DNA from: Brevibacillus reuszeri
GTDB lineage: Bacteria > Bacillota > Bacilli > Brevibacillales > Brevibacillaceae
Assembly: GCF_002897295.1 (NCBI RefSeq)
Contig: NZ_BEXF01000019.1
Span: 1 to 64,000 of the forward strand
DNA: 64,000 bases
Direction: 5' to 3'
Below are positions 21,960 to 30,447 of this stretch, piece after piece. The notes beneath the pieces were generated by a model. The model ran no database searches, was not told the DNA's origin, and saw only the letters and a list, made by a program, of their open reading frames with translations. Each line of letters starts with the position of its first letter. The first letter of the stretch is position 1. Position numbers and translations under genes: made by a program.

Positions 21960-23870
21960 ATGCAAATACTGACAGTAGAAAATCTCTCCAAGGGTTACGG
22001 AGAGAAGGTTTTGTTTGACAACATTTCCTTTCACATTGCCGAGCAGCAGCGCATCGGATTGATCGGTGTAAACGGCACAGGAAAGTCTTCCTTATTGAAA
22101 ATTATTGCTGGGCTGGATATGGCTGATAGCGGAAAGGTAGTTCACGCGAATCATTTCCGCGTAGAGTACTTGCCGCAAAATCCGAGCTTTGAAGAGAATT
22201 CCTCCGTATTGGATCAGGTCTTTTACGGTGATTCCCCACTCATCCAGTTGTTGCGCGAGTATGAGCAGGCAGTAGCAGATTTGCAAAATGCTCCCGATGA
22301 CGAGAAAAAGCAAGCACGCATGTTTTCGGTGCAAACCAGAATGGATGCTGCTGACGCGTGGGAAAGCAATACGCAAGCCAAAATGATCTTGACTCAGCTG
22401 GGGCTGCACGATTTTTCGCAGCAGGTCAGCGAATTGTCTGGTGGGCAGCGCAAGCGTGTAGCGATGGCCCGCGCTTTGATTCAGCCAGCCGATCTGTTGA
22501 TTCTCGATGAGCCGACCAACCATATCGACAATGAGACGGTAGAGTGGCTGGAAGAATATTTGTCCCGCTATAAAGGCGCTTTGCTGCTCGTTACGCATGA
22601 TCGCTACTTTTTGGATCGCGTAACAAATCGGACATTCGAGCTGGACGGAGGCAAGCTGTACAGCTATGAGGGCAACTATGCGACCTTTTTGGAGAAAAAA
22701 GCGGAGCGTGAAGAAAACGAGGCAGCGGCCGAGAGCAAGCGGCAAAACCTCCTGAGACGGGAGCTGGCGTGGCTGCGACGTGGAGCAAAAGCACGGACGA
22801 CCAAGCAAAAAGCACGGGTTCAGCGTGCTGAGGAGCTGAGAGACCGGGTGATAGAAGGACCGGCAGCCAAAATGGAGATGGCGCTGGGAGCAAGCCGCCT
22901 GGGTAAAAAAGTGATTGAGATTGAAGGCATCAGCAAAGCGTACGGAGATCGCAAGCTCATTCAAGATTTCAGCTACATTGTTCTCCCAGGTGATCGAGTC
23001 GGTATTATTGGACCGAATGGCAGCGGAAAGTCGACGCTATTAAATATGCTCGCAGGCAGAATTCAGCCTGATGGCGGTTCTATCGAAGTGGGTACGACCG
23101 TTAAAATCGCGTATTATACACAGGGCAGCGTGGAAATGGATGAAAAACTGCGCGTGATTGAGTATGTGAAGGAAGCTGCAGAAGTCATCCAAACGAGTAA
23201 CGGGGAATCGATTACAGCATCGCAAATGCTGGAGCGTTTCCTTTTTGCCCCGCACATGCAGTGGACCCCCATCTCACGTCTGTCAGGTGGAGAGCGACGT
23301 CGTCTTTATTTGTTGCGCACCTTGATGGGAGAGCCGAATGTTTTGTTCCTGGATGAGCCGACCAATGATCTCGATATTCAGACACTCAGTATATTGGAAG
23401 ATTACCTGGAGCAATTTCCGGGTGCAGTCATAACCGTTTCCCATGACCGCTATTTTCTGGATCGTACGGTTGACCATTTGTTTGCTTTTGAGGGGCAAGG
23501 CACCATCCATCACTACAACGGAAATTATTCTGAGTACCTCGAAGAAAGACGTGAGCAAAGGTCTTCGCCGCAAGTAGCCGCAGAATCCGTCGAAAAAAGT
23601 GAAAAAACGAGCGGAAACAGGGGCAATAATCGTACGAAGAAGCTCTCTTACAAAGATCAAAAGGAATGGGATGAGATCGAAGGCAAGATCGCTTCTTTGG
23701 AAGAGCGCAGCGTTCGTCTGAAACAGGAGATTGCTGCTTCCGGCAGCGACTATGGCAAGGTGGAAAAGCTGTTTGCAGAAGAACAACAGGTAGCGGCGGA
23801 ATTGGAAGCGGCAGTGGAGCGATGGGCAGAGCTGTCTGCTATGATAGAAGAATTGGAGCAAGGAAAATAA
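21960..23870 (+). CDS. ABC-F family ATPase (Uup/YfmR type)
   Basis: The 636-residue protein has two nucleotide-binding domains with Walker A GVNGTGKSSLLK (about 37) and GPNGSGKSTLL (about 350), signatures LSGGQRKRVAMA and LSGGERRRLYLL, and Walker B LLILDEPTNH and VLFLDEPTND, no membrane segments, the connecting linker with many Arg/Lys (about 240-300), and a C-terminal coiled coil (about 560-636). This is the Uup/YfmR arrangement of ribosome-associated ABC-F proteins, which ease stalled translation; it is not obviously an antibiotic-resistance type. The ATG at 21960 follows AGGTGA; a GTG at 21951 overlaps it. Confidence 0.9.
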   Translation: MQILTVENLSKGYGEKVLFDNISFHIAEQQRIGLIGVNGTGKSSLLKIIAGLDMADSGKVVHANHFRVEYLPQNPSFEENSSVLDQVFYGDSPLIQLLREYEQAVADLQNAPDDEKKQARMFSVQTRMDAADAWESNTQAKMILTQLGLHDFSQQVSELSGGQRKRVAMARALIQPADLLILDEPTNHIDNETVEWLEEYLSRYKGALLLVTHDRYFLDRVTNRTFELDGGKLYSYEGNYATFLEKKAEREENEAAAESKRQNLLRRELAWLRRGAKARTTKQKARVQRAEELRDRVIEGPAAKMEMALGASRLGKKVIEIEGISKAYGDRKLIQDFSYIVLPGDRVGIIGPNGSGKSTLLNMLAGRIQPDGGSIEVGTTVKIAYYTQGSVEMDEKLRVIEYVKEAAEVIQTSNGESITASQMLERFLFAPHMQWTPISRLSGGERRRLYLLRTLMGEPNVLFLDEPTNDLDIQTLSILEDYLEQFPGAVITVSHDRYFLDRTVDHLFAFEGQGTIHHYNGNYSEYLEERREQRSSPQVAAESVEKSEKTSGNRGNNRTKKLSYKDQKEWDEIEGKIASLEERSVRLKQEIAASGSDYGKVEKLFAEEQQVAAELEAAVERWAELSAMIEELEQGK

Positions 23871-24008
23871 GGGGTGAAACCGGACAAGATTTGGAAGTAA
23901 AAGGCTGAGTGCCAATCTCTGTTTGTTTAGCCAGTAATTGAGGCTGTGAAAGCACTCCCTGCTTCCTGTAGACTAGAGAAGATTACTAGAGTAGAGGAGT
24001 CGCTGTCG

Positions 24009-24230
24009 TTGCCTGCCTATAAATTGGATCCAGAATGGGTTGAGTCTTATCTCGCTCAGCAAGAACAAAAACTCGCTTGCGAAGTGCACCCTGACGAAAA
24101 AGATGCGATCATGAACAAAATCAGAGAAATGACGTTATCCATTATGTACAAACAAGCAAGAAGATTTCTTGTATATATGGAATCAGATGGAATGCATGTA
24201 ACCGATCAGGGAAAAGCTCGTTTTATGTAA
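24009..24230 (+). CDS. Small hypothetical protein
   Basis: The 73-residue product begins MPAYKLDPEWVESYL with a TTG start 9 nt after GAGGAG (the frame extends to 23946 without a better signal). It is predicted mostly helical, acidic then basic, and has one Cys. It is followed by a terminator. I do not recognise a family; conserved short genes of this kind are frequent in Bacillales. Confidence 0.5.
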   Translation: MPAYKLDPEWVESYLAQQEQKLACEVHPDEKDAIMNKIREMTLSIMYKQARRFLVYMESDGMHVTDQGKARFM

Positions 24231-24243
24231 AAGGGAATGGAAG

Positions 24244-24276
24244 ACCCGCCTCGGGATTATAGGGGCGGGTCTTTGC
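24244..24276. terminator. Terminator between convergent genes
   Basis: GACCCGCCTC-GGGATTATAG-GGGCGGGTC followed by TTTGCATTTT. Confidence 0.7.
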
Positions 24277-24301
24277 ATTTTACGAAAAGGAACGGCGCTC
24301 A

Positions 24302-24664
24302 CTACTGCTGCCTAATACGTACTGGTGTACCAATCGGAACGGTCCTCGCCAACTCATTGACGTCCTGATTGTACATGCGAATACATCCGTGAGAAACGTA
24401 TTTGCCGATGGAGGAAGGATTATTCGTTCCGTGAATGCCGTAATGCGGTTTGCTCAAACCAAGCCAAAAGGTGCCAAACACACTTAATGGACCGCCTGGA
24501 TACGAGTTCGGATACGGTACTTTATTGATAATGGTGAAATCCCCATGCGGTGTTGAGGTGGCAATCTTGCCGAGAGCAACCGGATAGGAGCGGACAAGCC
24601 GGGAACCGTCAAAAAGGTCAAGTCGCAAATTGGCAATGGAAATACGAATGTTATAGGATGCCAT
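24302..24664 (-). CDS. L,D-transpeptidase (YkuD family)
   Basis: The 120-residue protein is a minimal YkuD catalytic domain: GIHGTN (about 77) and the active-site motif VSHGCIRM with catalytic Cys (about 93-100). These enzymes make 3-3 peptidoglycan cross-links or attach proteins. No signal peptide and no LysM domain are present, whereas B. subtilis YkuD has a LysM; short YkuD proteins of this sort are known in spore formers and may be spore-associated. The ATG at 24664 follows GGAGGAGGTGAAGAAG; an in-frame GTG at 24673 lies within that site. Confidence 0.85.
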   Translation of the reverse strand: MASYNIRISIANLRLDLFDGSRLVRSYPVALGKIATSTPHGDFTIINKVPYPNSYPGGPLSVFGTFWLGLSKPHYGIHGTNNPSSIGKYVSHGCIRMYNQDVNELARTVPIGTPVRIRQQ

Positions 24665-24755
24665 CTTCTTCACCTCCTCCAGTTAGGGGGAATCTAAACG
24701 CCTCTATCAACATCCTATGTGCGTAAGCTGAAGCGGTACCTGTCCGCTGCTTGCA

Positions 24756-25001
24756 TTATCTGAGCTTATAGCTCGCAGAAAATGGATCTGGATAGCGGAG
24801 ACCATCTCGATAAAACAAGGCGCGCACCCAGGCGTACAGGCGCAGTGGGATAGAAGGGAAGACGATAGCTAGCTTGCCTTCCTCTAATATAGGCAAATCT
24901 ACTGGAGATTGAATTTCATAGGGAACACCTTGTTGATCCAGCATGATTTTGTACTTGTGAGCTTCACTCCAGCTAACGGGATAATAAAAAGACCTCTCCA
25001 T
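24756..25001 (-). CDS. Small hypothetical protein
   Basis: The 81-residue product (MERSFYYPVSWSEAHKYKIM, later LEEGKLAIVFPSIPLRLYAW) begins with ATG behind GGAGGGGTG. The sequence GVPYEIQSP after a helix resembles small proteins that detect or modify dipeptide-like segments (a ferredoxin-like beta-alpha fold is possible), but I cannot name the family. It is separated from the L,D-transpeptidase gene by 90 bp, with no terminator seen. Confidence 0.55.
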   Translation of the reverse strand: MERSFYYPVSWSEAHKYKIMLDQQGVPYEIQSPVDLPILEEGKLAIVFPSIPLRLYAWVRALFYRDGLRYPDPFSASYKLR

Positions 25002-25172
25002 TTGTATCCAACACCCCTCCGATATTCACTGCTTCTCATTGTATGCAAATCGATTGAGATAAAAAAAGAATCCGCAGCCCGAATTAAAAAAGGGCTGTTG
25101 CATGAAAAACGAAATGATTTTCTCGATCATTTTCGTGTAAAGTGAAGTGAGAGGAACAGGAGGGGCGATTGT

Positions 25173-25931
25173 ATGACGCAGACGCATTTGCACTTTAATA
25201 TGCAGATGGGTAGGAAAAAACCAGAGAGTGTGATCAACCGGGAAGCAGCCTGTCCATTTTGCGATCGCAAAAGTCTCACGGACGTGCTGGAGCAGCGTGG
25301 ATCGATGATCTGGCTTATGAACAAATACCCGGTTTTACAAGAGACCTATCAGACTGTCTTGATTGAGTCGGATGATTGTGAGGGAGACTGGTCGGTCTAT
25401 TCCAAAGAGCATGTACGGGCGCTTTTGTCCTTTGGGGTAGAAAAATGGCTGGAGATGGAGCGGAGCGGCTCCTTTCAATCGGTCCTGTTTTTCAAAAATC
25501 ATGGCCCATTATCTGGGGGAAGCATTCGCCATCCACATATGCAAATCGTAGGACTTAATCAGTATGATTACCACGCGCAAGTCAAGGACAGTGATTTTAT
25601 CGGGAAGACCATCGACAGAGAAGCAGGGATCGAATGTACGCTGTCGACACATCCGCGAGCGGGCTTTTTTGAATACAATGTGGTCTTGTCGGATTGGGAT
25701 CGCTTGCCCCAGATGGCAGACTACCTGCAAATTCTTGCTCATTGGGTACTGAATCATGTCAATGTGCGAAATAAAAGCTACAATTTCTTTTTTTATCATT
25801 GGAAGGACAAGCTGATTGCCAAGGTCGTACCACGTTTTGTTACCTCGCCGTTGTACGTTGGTTACGCAATTCCACAGGTAGCAAACAATTTGGACGAAAT
25901 CATTTCGGAAATGAGACGCCATTATTTTTAG
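25173..25931 (+). CDS. DUF4931 / HIT-like nucleotidyltransferase-fold protein
   Basis: The 252-residue protein has an N-terminal zinc-type CPFC motif (about 28) and a HIT-like centre FKNHGPLSGGSIRHPHMQIV (about 110-130), which resembles galactose-1-phosphate uridylyltransferases and the DUF4931 family. The His-Pro-His arrangement would carry the nucleotide. The ATG follows ACAGGAGGGG. The substrate is unknown. It is followed after 98 bp by the CvfC-like gene; GGAGG at 25992 belongs to no evident gene. Confidence 0.75.
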   Translation: MTQTHLHFNMQMGRKKPESVINREAACPFCDRKSLTDVLEQRGSMIWLMNKYPVLQETYQTVLIESDDCEGDWSVYSKEHVRALLSFGVEKWLEMERSGSFQSVLFFKNHGPLSGGSIRHPHMQIVGLNQYDYHAQVKDSDFIGKTIDREAGIECTLSTHPRAGFFEYNVVLSDWDRLPQMADYLQILAHWVLNHVNVRNKSYNFFFYHWKDKLIAKVVPRFVTSPLYVGYAIPQVANNLDEIISEMRRHYF

Positions 25932-26029
25932 GCAAACTGCATTTGTTGCCGCTCCAGATTGGAAAAAGAGGGAGCAGGCGTGCTACGATAAGGAGGATGC
26001 TTGAAGTAGTACGGAAAAAGGAGTGACAA

Positions 26030-27163
26030 ATGATGAAGCTGTTGTCTATCGAACCAACACCAAGTCCAAACGTGATGAAGCTAAACGTAGACGTGCGTTT
26101 GCCAGACGGCGTTCAACATGTTTATAAAAAAGTAGAAGCAGCCAAAGCGCCAGAGCTGATGGGCAAGCTGCTCGAAATCGATGGGGTAACATCCATCTTT
26201 CATACTGCCGATTTTCTTGCATTGGAGCGCAAATCGACTGCAGATTGGCAGCGTATTTTGACACAGGCAAGAGAGGTTTTGCAAGCGGGTACAGGGACGA
26301 ATGTTACGGTTCCGTCTGCGGCAGACGCTGCAGCCTTTGGCGAAGCGCAGGTGTTTATCCAGATGTTCCGCGGTGTACCGATGCAGGTTAAAGTAACCAT
26401 GGGTACAGAGCAAATACGTGCCGCCCTGCCAGAGCGGTTTGGGCAAGCAGCTGTAAACGCAGGCTCTGCTTCTCCAAACCTGATTATGGAGCGAAAATGG
26501 GTGGAGCATGGCGTACGCTACGGGGATTTGCGCGAGATTGGGGAAGAGGTTGCCGGTGAAATCGATGCAGCCTATCCTGAGAGCCGTGTTGCACAGCTCG
26601 TAGAACATGCGATGCAGCTTGGACCAGGAGAAACCCCAGAGCCTGTTGTAAGGGAAAAGAAGGTTGTTACACTGGACATGCTCGACGATCCTGACTGGCA
26701 AAAACGATATGAAGCACTCGATCGGATGGAGCCGACTGAAGAAGATTTGCCGATTCTTGAAAAGGCATTGCGCGATACGAAGCCCTCTATTCGCAGGCTT
26801 GCTGTGGTCTATTTAGGAATGGTTGGGGGAGACGCCGTCTTCCCACTCTTGTTCGAAGCGCTTCGTGATGACTCTGTCTCTGTAAGACGTACTGCGGGCG
26901 ATACCTTGTCTGATTTGGGTGATGTACGAGCAACCGCTCCGATGTGTGAGGCTCTGAAGGATCGCAATAAGCTGGTTCGTTGGCGTGCAGCGAGATTCTT
27001 GTTTGAGGTGGGGGACGAGTCTGCACTCGAGGCATTGCGTGCAGCACAAAACGATCCTGAATTCGAGGTCAGTCTGCAAGTACAAATGGCTGTTGAACGG
27101 ATTGAAAGCGGTGAAGCGGCTAGTGGTACAGTCTGGCAGCAAATGACGCGCAGAAATGACTAA
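26030..27163 (+). CDS. CvfC-like protein: Nfu N-terminal domain, virulence-factor scaffold region, HEAT repeats
   Basis: The 377-residue protein has an N-terminal NifU-like (Nfu_N) domain (about 1-85: IEPTPSPNVMKLNVDV ... GVTSIFHTADFLALER), a middle region (about 95-215) typical of the conserved virulence factor C family, and C-terminal HEAT-type repeats (about 235-365: RLAVVYLGMVGGDAVFPLL, VRRTAGDTLSDLGD, VRWRAARFLFEVGD). In Staphylococcus aureus CvfC affects virulence; the biochemical role is unclear, possibly Fe-S related. Two ATGs (26030, 26033) fit the AAAGGAG site. Confidence 0.8.
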   Translation: MMKLLSIEPTPSPNVMKLNVDVRLPDGVQHVYKKVEAAKAPELMGKLLEIDGVTSIFHTADFLALERKSTADWQRILTQAREVLQAGTGTNVTVPSAADAAAFGEAQVFIQMFRGVPMQVKVTMGTEQIRAALPERFGQAAVNAGSASPNLIMERKWVEHGVRYGDLREIGEEVAGEIDAAYPESRVAQLVEHAMQLGPGETPEPVVREKKVVTLDMLDDPDWQKRYEALDRMEPTEEDLPILEKALRDTKPSIRRLAVVYLGMVGGDAVFPLLFEALRDDSVSVRRTAGDTLSDLGDVRATAPMCEALKDRNKLVRWRAARFLFEVGDESALEALRAAQNDPEFEVSLQVQMAVERIESGEAASGTVWQQMTRRND

Positions 27164-27175
27164 GAGGATAGATGG

Positions 27176-27209
27176 AAAAACGGGGCGATGATACTGCCCC
27201 GTTTTTTTT
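27176..27209. terminator. Bidirectional terminator
   Basis: AAAAACGGGGC-GATGATACT-GCCCCG with eight T residues, between the converging CvfC-like and VanX-like genes. Confidence 0.85.
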
Positions 27210-27214
27210 GCGGG

Positions 27215-27919
27215 TTAAGAAGACTTTTCTGGGATGACTCCGCCATAAATAGCTGTCTCATTTCCAGTCAAGACCGCCCAGGCTTGATTGCCATAATCAA
27301 AATGCCACCACTCATCAGAATAATTGGTGAAGCCAACCTGACTCATGACGTGGTACAATAGCCGACGGTGGTCACGACAAATTTGTTCATCGTCAGTAAG
27401 CTCAGCCTTCTGTTCAAAGTAGAGGGTGGCTGCTCGATCGCTGAAATCATCAAAAGGTGTACCCATGTCTAGCCAACCATTGGGTCCTGAAAGCGTCAAA
27501 TCTACAGCGCCTCCCGTTAAATGACGAGGTGGCTTCTGCGGGTCTGTAGAGGGGCGGGCAACAAAGCGGTGCAACTGCGCATACATCTCTTCATTTTCTG
27601 TCCAGCCCTGGTCAAGCAGACAGTTTTTCTGGCGATCGTACAAAGCCTGTTGTACCTCTATGGGCCGATAACCATCCAAAAGTACGAGCCGAATTCCTGT
27701 CGGAAGCAATGAAGCAGCTTCCTTTAACCGCTGTGAGACACTCTTGCGCAGCAGGCAATCATCCGTTGCCCCGGTTAATCCTTCGTGAAAGTAAGCCGGA
27801 TACACCTCAATCTCAGGGGAATACTGCTTGAGAGAGAGTAGGGGCTCGTGATTTTCAATGATGGGTGGCAACGAACCCAGCTGCTGGACTTGCATGGGGA
27901 TAGGAAAATTCCATCTCAT
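27215..27919 (-). CDS. D-Ala-D-Ala dipeptidase-like enzyme (VanX/DdpX family, M15D)
   Basis: The 234-residue protein has the VanX substrate and zinc motifs: LVLLDGYRPIEVQQALY (about 88), RHLTGGAVDLTL (His and Asp ligands, about 140) and EWWHFDYG (Glu and His, about 205). In VanX these cleave D-Ala-D-Ala. No van ligase or regulator genes are nearby, so a peptidoglycan recycling or nutrient role is more likely than glycopeptide resistance. The ATG at 27919 follows AAGGGTG by 9 nt; the open frame to 28021 lacks a start signal. No signal peptide is seen, so it is probably cytoplasmic. Confidence 0.85.
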   Translation of the reverse strand: MRWNFPIPMQVQQLGSLPPIIENHEPLLSLKQYSPEIEVYPAYFHEGLTGATDDCLLRKSVSQRLKEAASLLPTGIRLVLLDGYRPIEVQQALYDRQKNCLLDQGWTENEEMYAQLHRFVARPSTDPQKPPRHLTGGAVDLTLSGPNGWLDMGTPFDDFSDRAATLYFEQKAELTDDEQICRDHRRLLYHVMSQVGFTNYSDEWWHFDYGNQAWAVLTGNETAIYGGVIPEKSS

Positions 27920-28122
27920 ATGTGGAAACACCCTTATCTTTTCAGGTTTTCTTTCATTATAGCATGATGGGTATAGAGGAAATAAATGGTATGCGCCAGT
28001 ATAAAAATAGACACAGTTCAATAATAGTTGACTTCCACCTTATACATCCAGTATTCTAGGATAGGGTTTAGCATTGTTACTGAATCAGAATCAACATCGC
28101 TAGTGCGTAGGGGAGATTGTGT

Positions 28123-29418
28123 ATGACAACCAATCACTATGACGTTGTTATCGTAGGTGGAGGACTAGCTGGTCTTTCCAGCGCTGCCTACCTGTCATCG
28201 AAAGGCAAAAAAGTTGCAGTATTGGAGCGCGGTCAATTAGGTGGACGTGCCGTTACGTTGAAGATCAAGGGCTTTAACTTTAACTTCGGTGCCCATGCTA
28301 TTTACGCTCGTGACAGCTCAGTTCTGAGAACGTTTGAAAAAGAGCTGGGGCTTCACATTGACTGGCAAGACTTTAACCCGACCAAAGCTAAGTACGATAT
28401 AGGAGACGAGCTCACTGCTGTTCCTTCCAACGTACAAGGTCTCTTCCAAACAAAGCTGCTTACCGGTTTGGACAAAGTGTTGTTTACGTTTGAAATTTTA
28501 AAAACCATGTTGAAAATGGAAAAAGGCCATCCACATATGTCCATTCTGAAGTGGATGGAGAAGAAGCATGTCAATGAAGAAGTAAAAGACATGATGCTGA
28601 CACTCGCTTCTTCAAACTTCTTCACACGTGAGCCGGAGAAAATTCCGTCTGACGTATTCTTCTCGTACTACAGCCGTCTATTTACAACCAATAAGCCTGT
28701 TGCCTACATCGGTGGTGGCTGGCAGGCGTTGATCAATGAATTTGTTCGTGTCATTGAAGCGAATAATGGAACGATTTTGACCAAAACCAAGGTTGAACAG
28801 TTCCATGTAGAAGACGATCGTGTTGTGGGAGTGGTAACACCGGAGGGCGAGTTTACTGCTGACGAATTTATCAGCTGTATTCCGCCGAAAGAGATGGTCA
28901 AAGTCTTCGCTGAAACTCGTTTGGAGCATGCGATTGCCCAGCACGCGGAGTACGAGCCGACTGTCGTTATCGTTTATGACATCGGGCTCAAAGAACGCAT
29001 TGACGTTCCGTTCTCGTACATCTACGACAAGCAAAACAACATCTTTATTACGGATATCTCGTATTACGACCCGACTTGTGTACCTGAGGGTGGTCAGCTT
29101 TTGCAGGCAACCGCGTATATGCGTCAAGCAGACGTAGGGAATAAGGAAGCAGCTGAGCAGCGTAAATTGGAAATTGAAAACCTGTATGACAAACATTTTG
29201 CTGGCTGGCGCGAACAATTGGTTGTGCCACGCGTCTCTACCCGTGCGATTGTACAGGAGATCAAATGGACCATGAACCAGAAGCCATTGCCCATTTCACT
29301 GCCGGATTACCGTAACCTGTTCTTTGCTGGTGACTGGTGTGAGGGTCAAGGACAATTGTCCGAGCTGTCTTTCTCCAGTGCGTTGAATGTAGCTAACCTG
29401 ATTTTGGAAAAAGAATAA
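28123..29418 (+). CDS. FAD-dependent amine oxidase / phytoene desaturase-like oxidoreductase
   Basis: The 431-residue flavoprotein starts with a Rossmann FAD-binding motif VVIVGGGLAGLSSAAYLSSK and AVLERGQLGGRAVTL, and ends with the family's closing motif NLFFAGDWCEGQGQLSELS. This pattern fits the NAD(P)/FAD-dependent family that includes carotenoid desaturases and protoporphyrinogen-oxidase-like enzymes. No carotenoid genes are nearby, so the substrate cannot be named. The ATG at 28123 follows GGGGAG; a TTG at 28117 lies too close. Single gene with its own terminator. Confidence 0.8.
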   Translation: MTTNHYDVVIVGGGLAGLSSAAYLSSKGKKVAVLERGQLGGRAVTLKIKGFNFNFGAHAIYARDSSVLRTFEKELGLHIDWQDFNPTKAKYDIGDELTAVPSNVQGLFQTKLLTGLDKVLFTFEILKTMLKMEKGHPHMSILKWMEKKHVNEEVKDMMLTLASSNFFTREPEKIPSDVFFSYYSRLFTTNKPVAYIGGGWQALINEFVRVIEANNGTILTKTKVEQFHVEDDRVVGVVTPEGEFTADEFISCIPPKEMVKVFAETRLEHAIAQHAEYEPTVVIVYDIGLKERIDVPFSYIYDKQNNIFITDISYYDPTCVPEGGQLLQATAYMRQADVGNKEAAEQRKLEIENLYDKHFAGWREQLVVPRVSTRAIVQEIKWTMNQKPLPISLPDYRNLFFAGDWCEGQGQLSELSFSSALNVANLILEKE

Positions 29419-29432
29419 TGTGTGAACAAATT

Positions 29433-29469
29433 ACGGGTGCTTCCTTTTTGAGTGGGAGCGCCCGTTTTT
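29433..29469. terminator. Terminator after the flavoprotein gene
   Basis: ACGGGTGC-TTCCTTTTTGAGTGGGA-GCGCCCGT then TTTTC. Confidence 0.7.
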
Positions 29470-29532
29470 CGTCAACAAGGAAAAGCCGCCAAACGTAGCT
29501 GGCGGCAAAGATTACTTATCAATTTAGGTGAT

Positions 29533-30339
29533 TTAGGAAGAGTACAGACCGTAGACGAGGCTGCCGATACGCGCCATGACGTCCGCTGCTGTTTTTTGCT
29601 TCAGCCCTTTATTCAGCACACTGATTGTAACAGCGTGGCTGCCTACGTAGAGGATACCAACATCGTGAGTAATGTTTGTAACAGAGCCTGTCTTGTTTGC
29701 AAATTCCCATTTTGGCACCATGCCGATGATATCACCATCAGGATCAGGCAGCAGGAAAGGAATGCGGTCACGGTGCTGCTGCTGCTTCAAAATCGCAATC
29801 ATTTTTAGACAGCTGTCATACGAAATGACTTTTCCTGTAGCCAGATAGCGCATATGGCTTCCCATGTCGGCTGCTGTAATCTCGTTGTAGCCCTCAAGCT
29901 CGGCTGGGACGACCATCAGCTTGTTGTAGAACTGGCTGTTCACCATTTCGGTTTTGCTCATGGCAGTACGGATTGCTTCGATGCCAACCAGATCAATCAT
30001 CATGTTGGTAGCGGTGTTATCGCTCTGGATGATCATCAGAGTAACCAGGTCTTGTACAGTCAGCTCGGTACCGGGAGTCATATGCTGCAGCACGCCTGCT
30101 CCACCCACCAGGTCTTCATGGCGCAGCTTGATCTTGTCCTCAAGTGCGAGCTTGCCTGCGTAAGCCTGGGCAAATACAGCTGTCATAATAGGAACTTTAA
30201 TTACACTAGCGGCATAAAAGCGTTGATTTTCATTCCAGGTGAATTTTTCGCCGGTTTGTAAATCTTCCAAATAAATACCCCATTCACCGCCAGCTTCTCG
30301 CAGTAAATCGCCTATGGAAGTAGAAAGGCTAGATAGCAT
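29533..30339 (-). CDS. Class A beta-lactamase-like serine hydrolase, apparently cytoplasmic
   Basis: The 268-residue protein keeps the class A active-site motifs: SVIK (S-x-x-K, in AASVIKVP, about 43), SDN (in IIQSDNTATNM, about 104) and KTG (in ANKTGSVTN, about 210). I see no signal peptide or lipobox, and a Glu166-type omega loop motif is not obvious (VPAELEGYNEIT is the likely region). It may be a penicillin-interacting or esterase-like paralogue and not an exported resistance enzyme. The ATG at 30339 follows AAGGAG by 9 nt; the earlier ATG (30348) touches that site. Confidence 0.8.
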   Translation of the reverse strand: MLSSLSTSIGDLLREAGGEWGIYLEDLQTGEKFTWNENQRFYAASVIKVPIMTAVFAQAYAGKLALEDKIKLRHEDLVGGAGVLQHMTPGTELTVQDLVTLMIIQSDNTATNMMIDLVGIEAIRTAMSKTEMVNSQFYNKLMVVPAELEGYNEITAADMGSHMRYLATGKVISYDSCLKMIAILKQQQHRDRIPFLLPDPDGDIIGMVPKWEFANKTGSVTNITHDVGILYVGSHAVTISVLNKGLKQKTAADVMARIGSLVYGLYSS

Positions 30340-30447
30340 TTGATCCATCTCCTTTTTCTTTCGTGTAGACAAAATTTTCTCAAGATAATATTATTTAGTC
30401 ATGCTCCTAACAATCAAGAAGAATTATTCCAGAGACGGGGGTTTTTT

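Noticed and set aside
27215..27919. VanX-like gene as evidence of vancomycin resistance
   Set aside because: No vanA/B-type ligase, vanH or vanRS genes nearby; DdpX-type enzymes occur widely without resistance.
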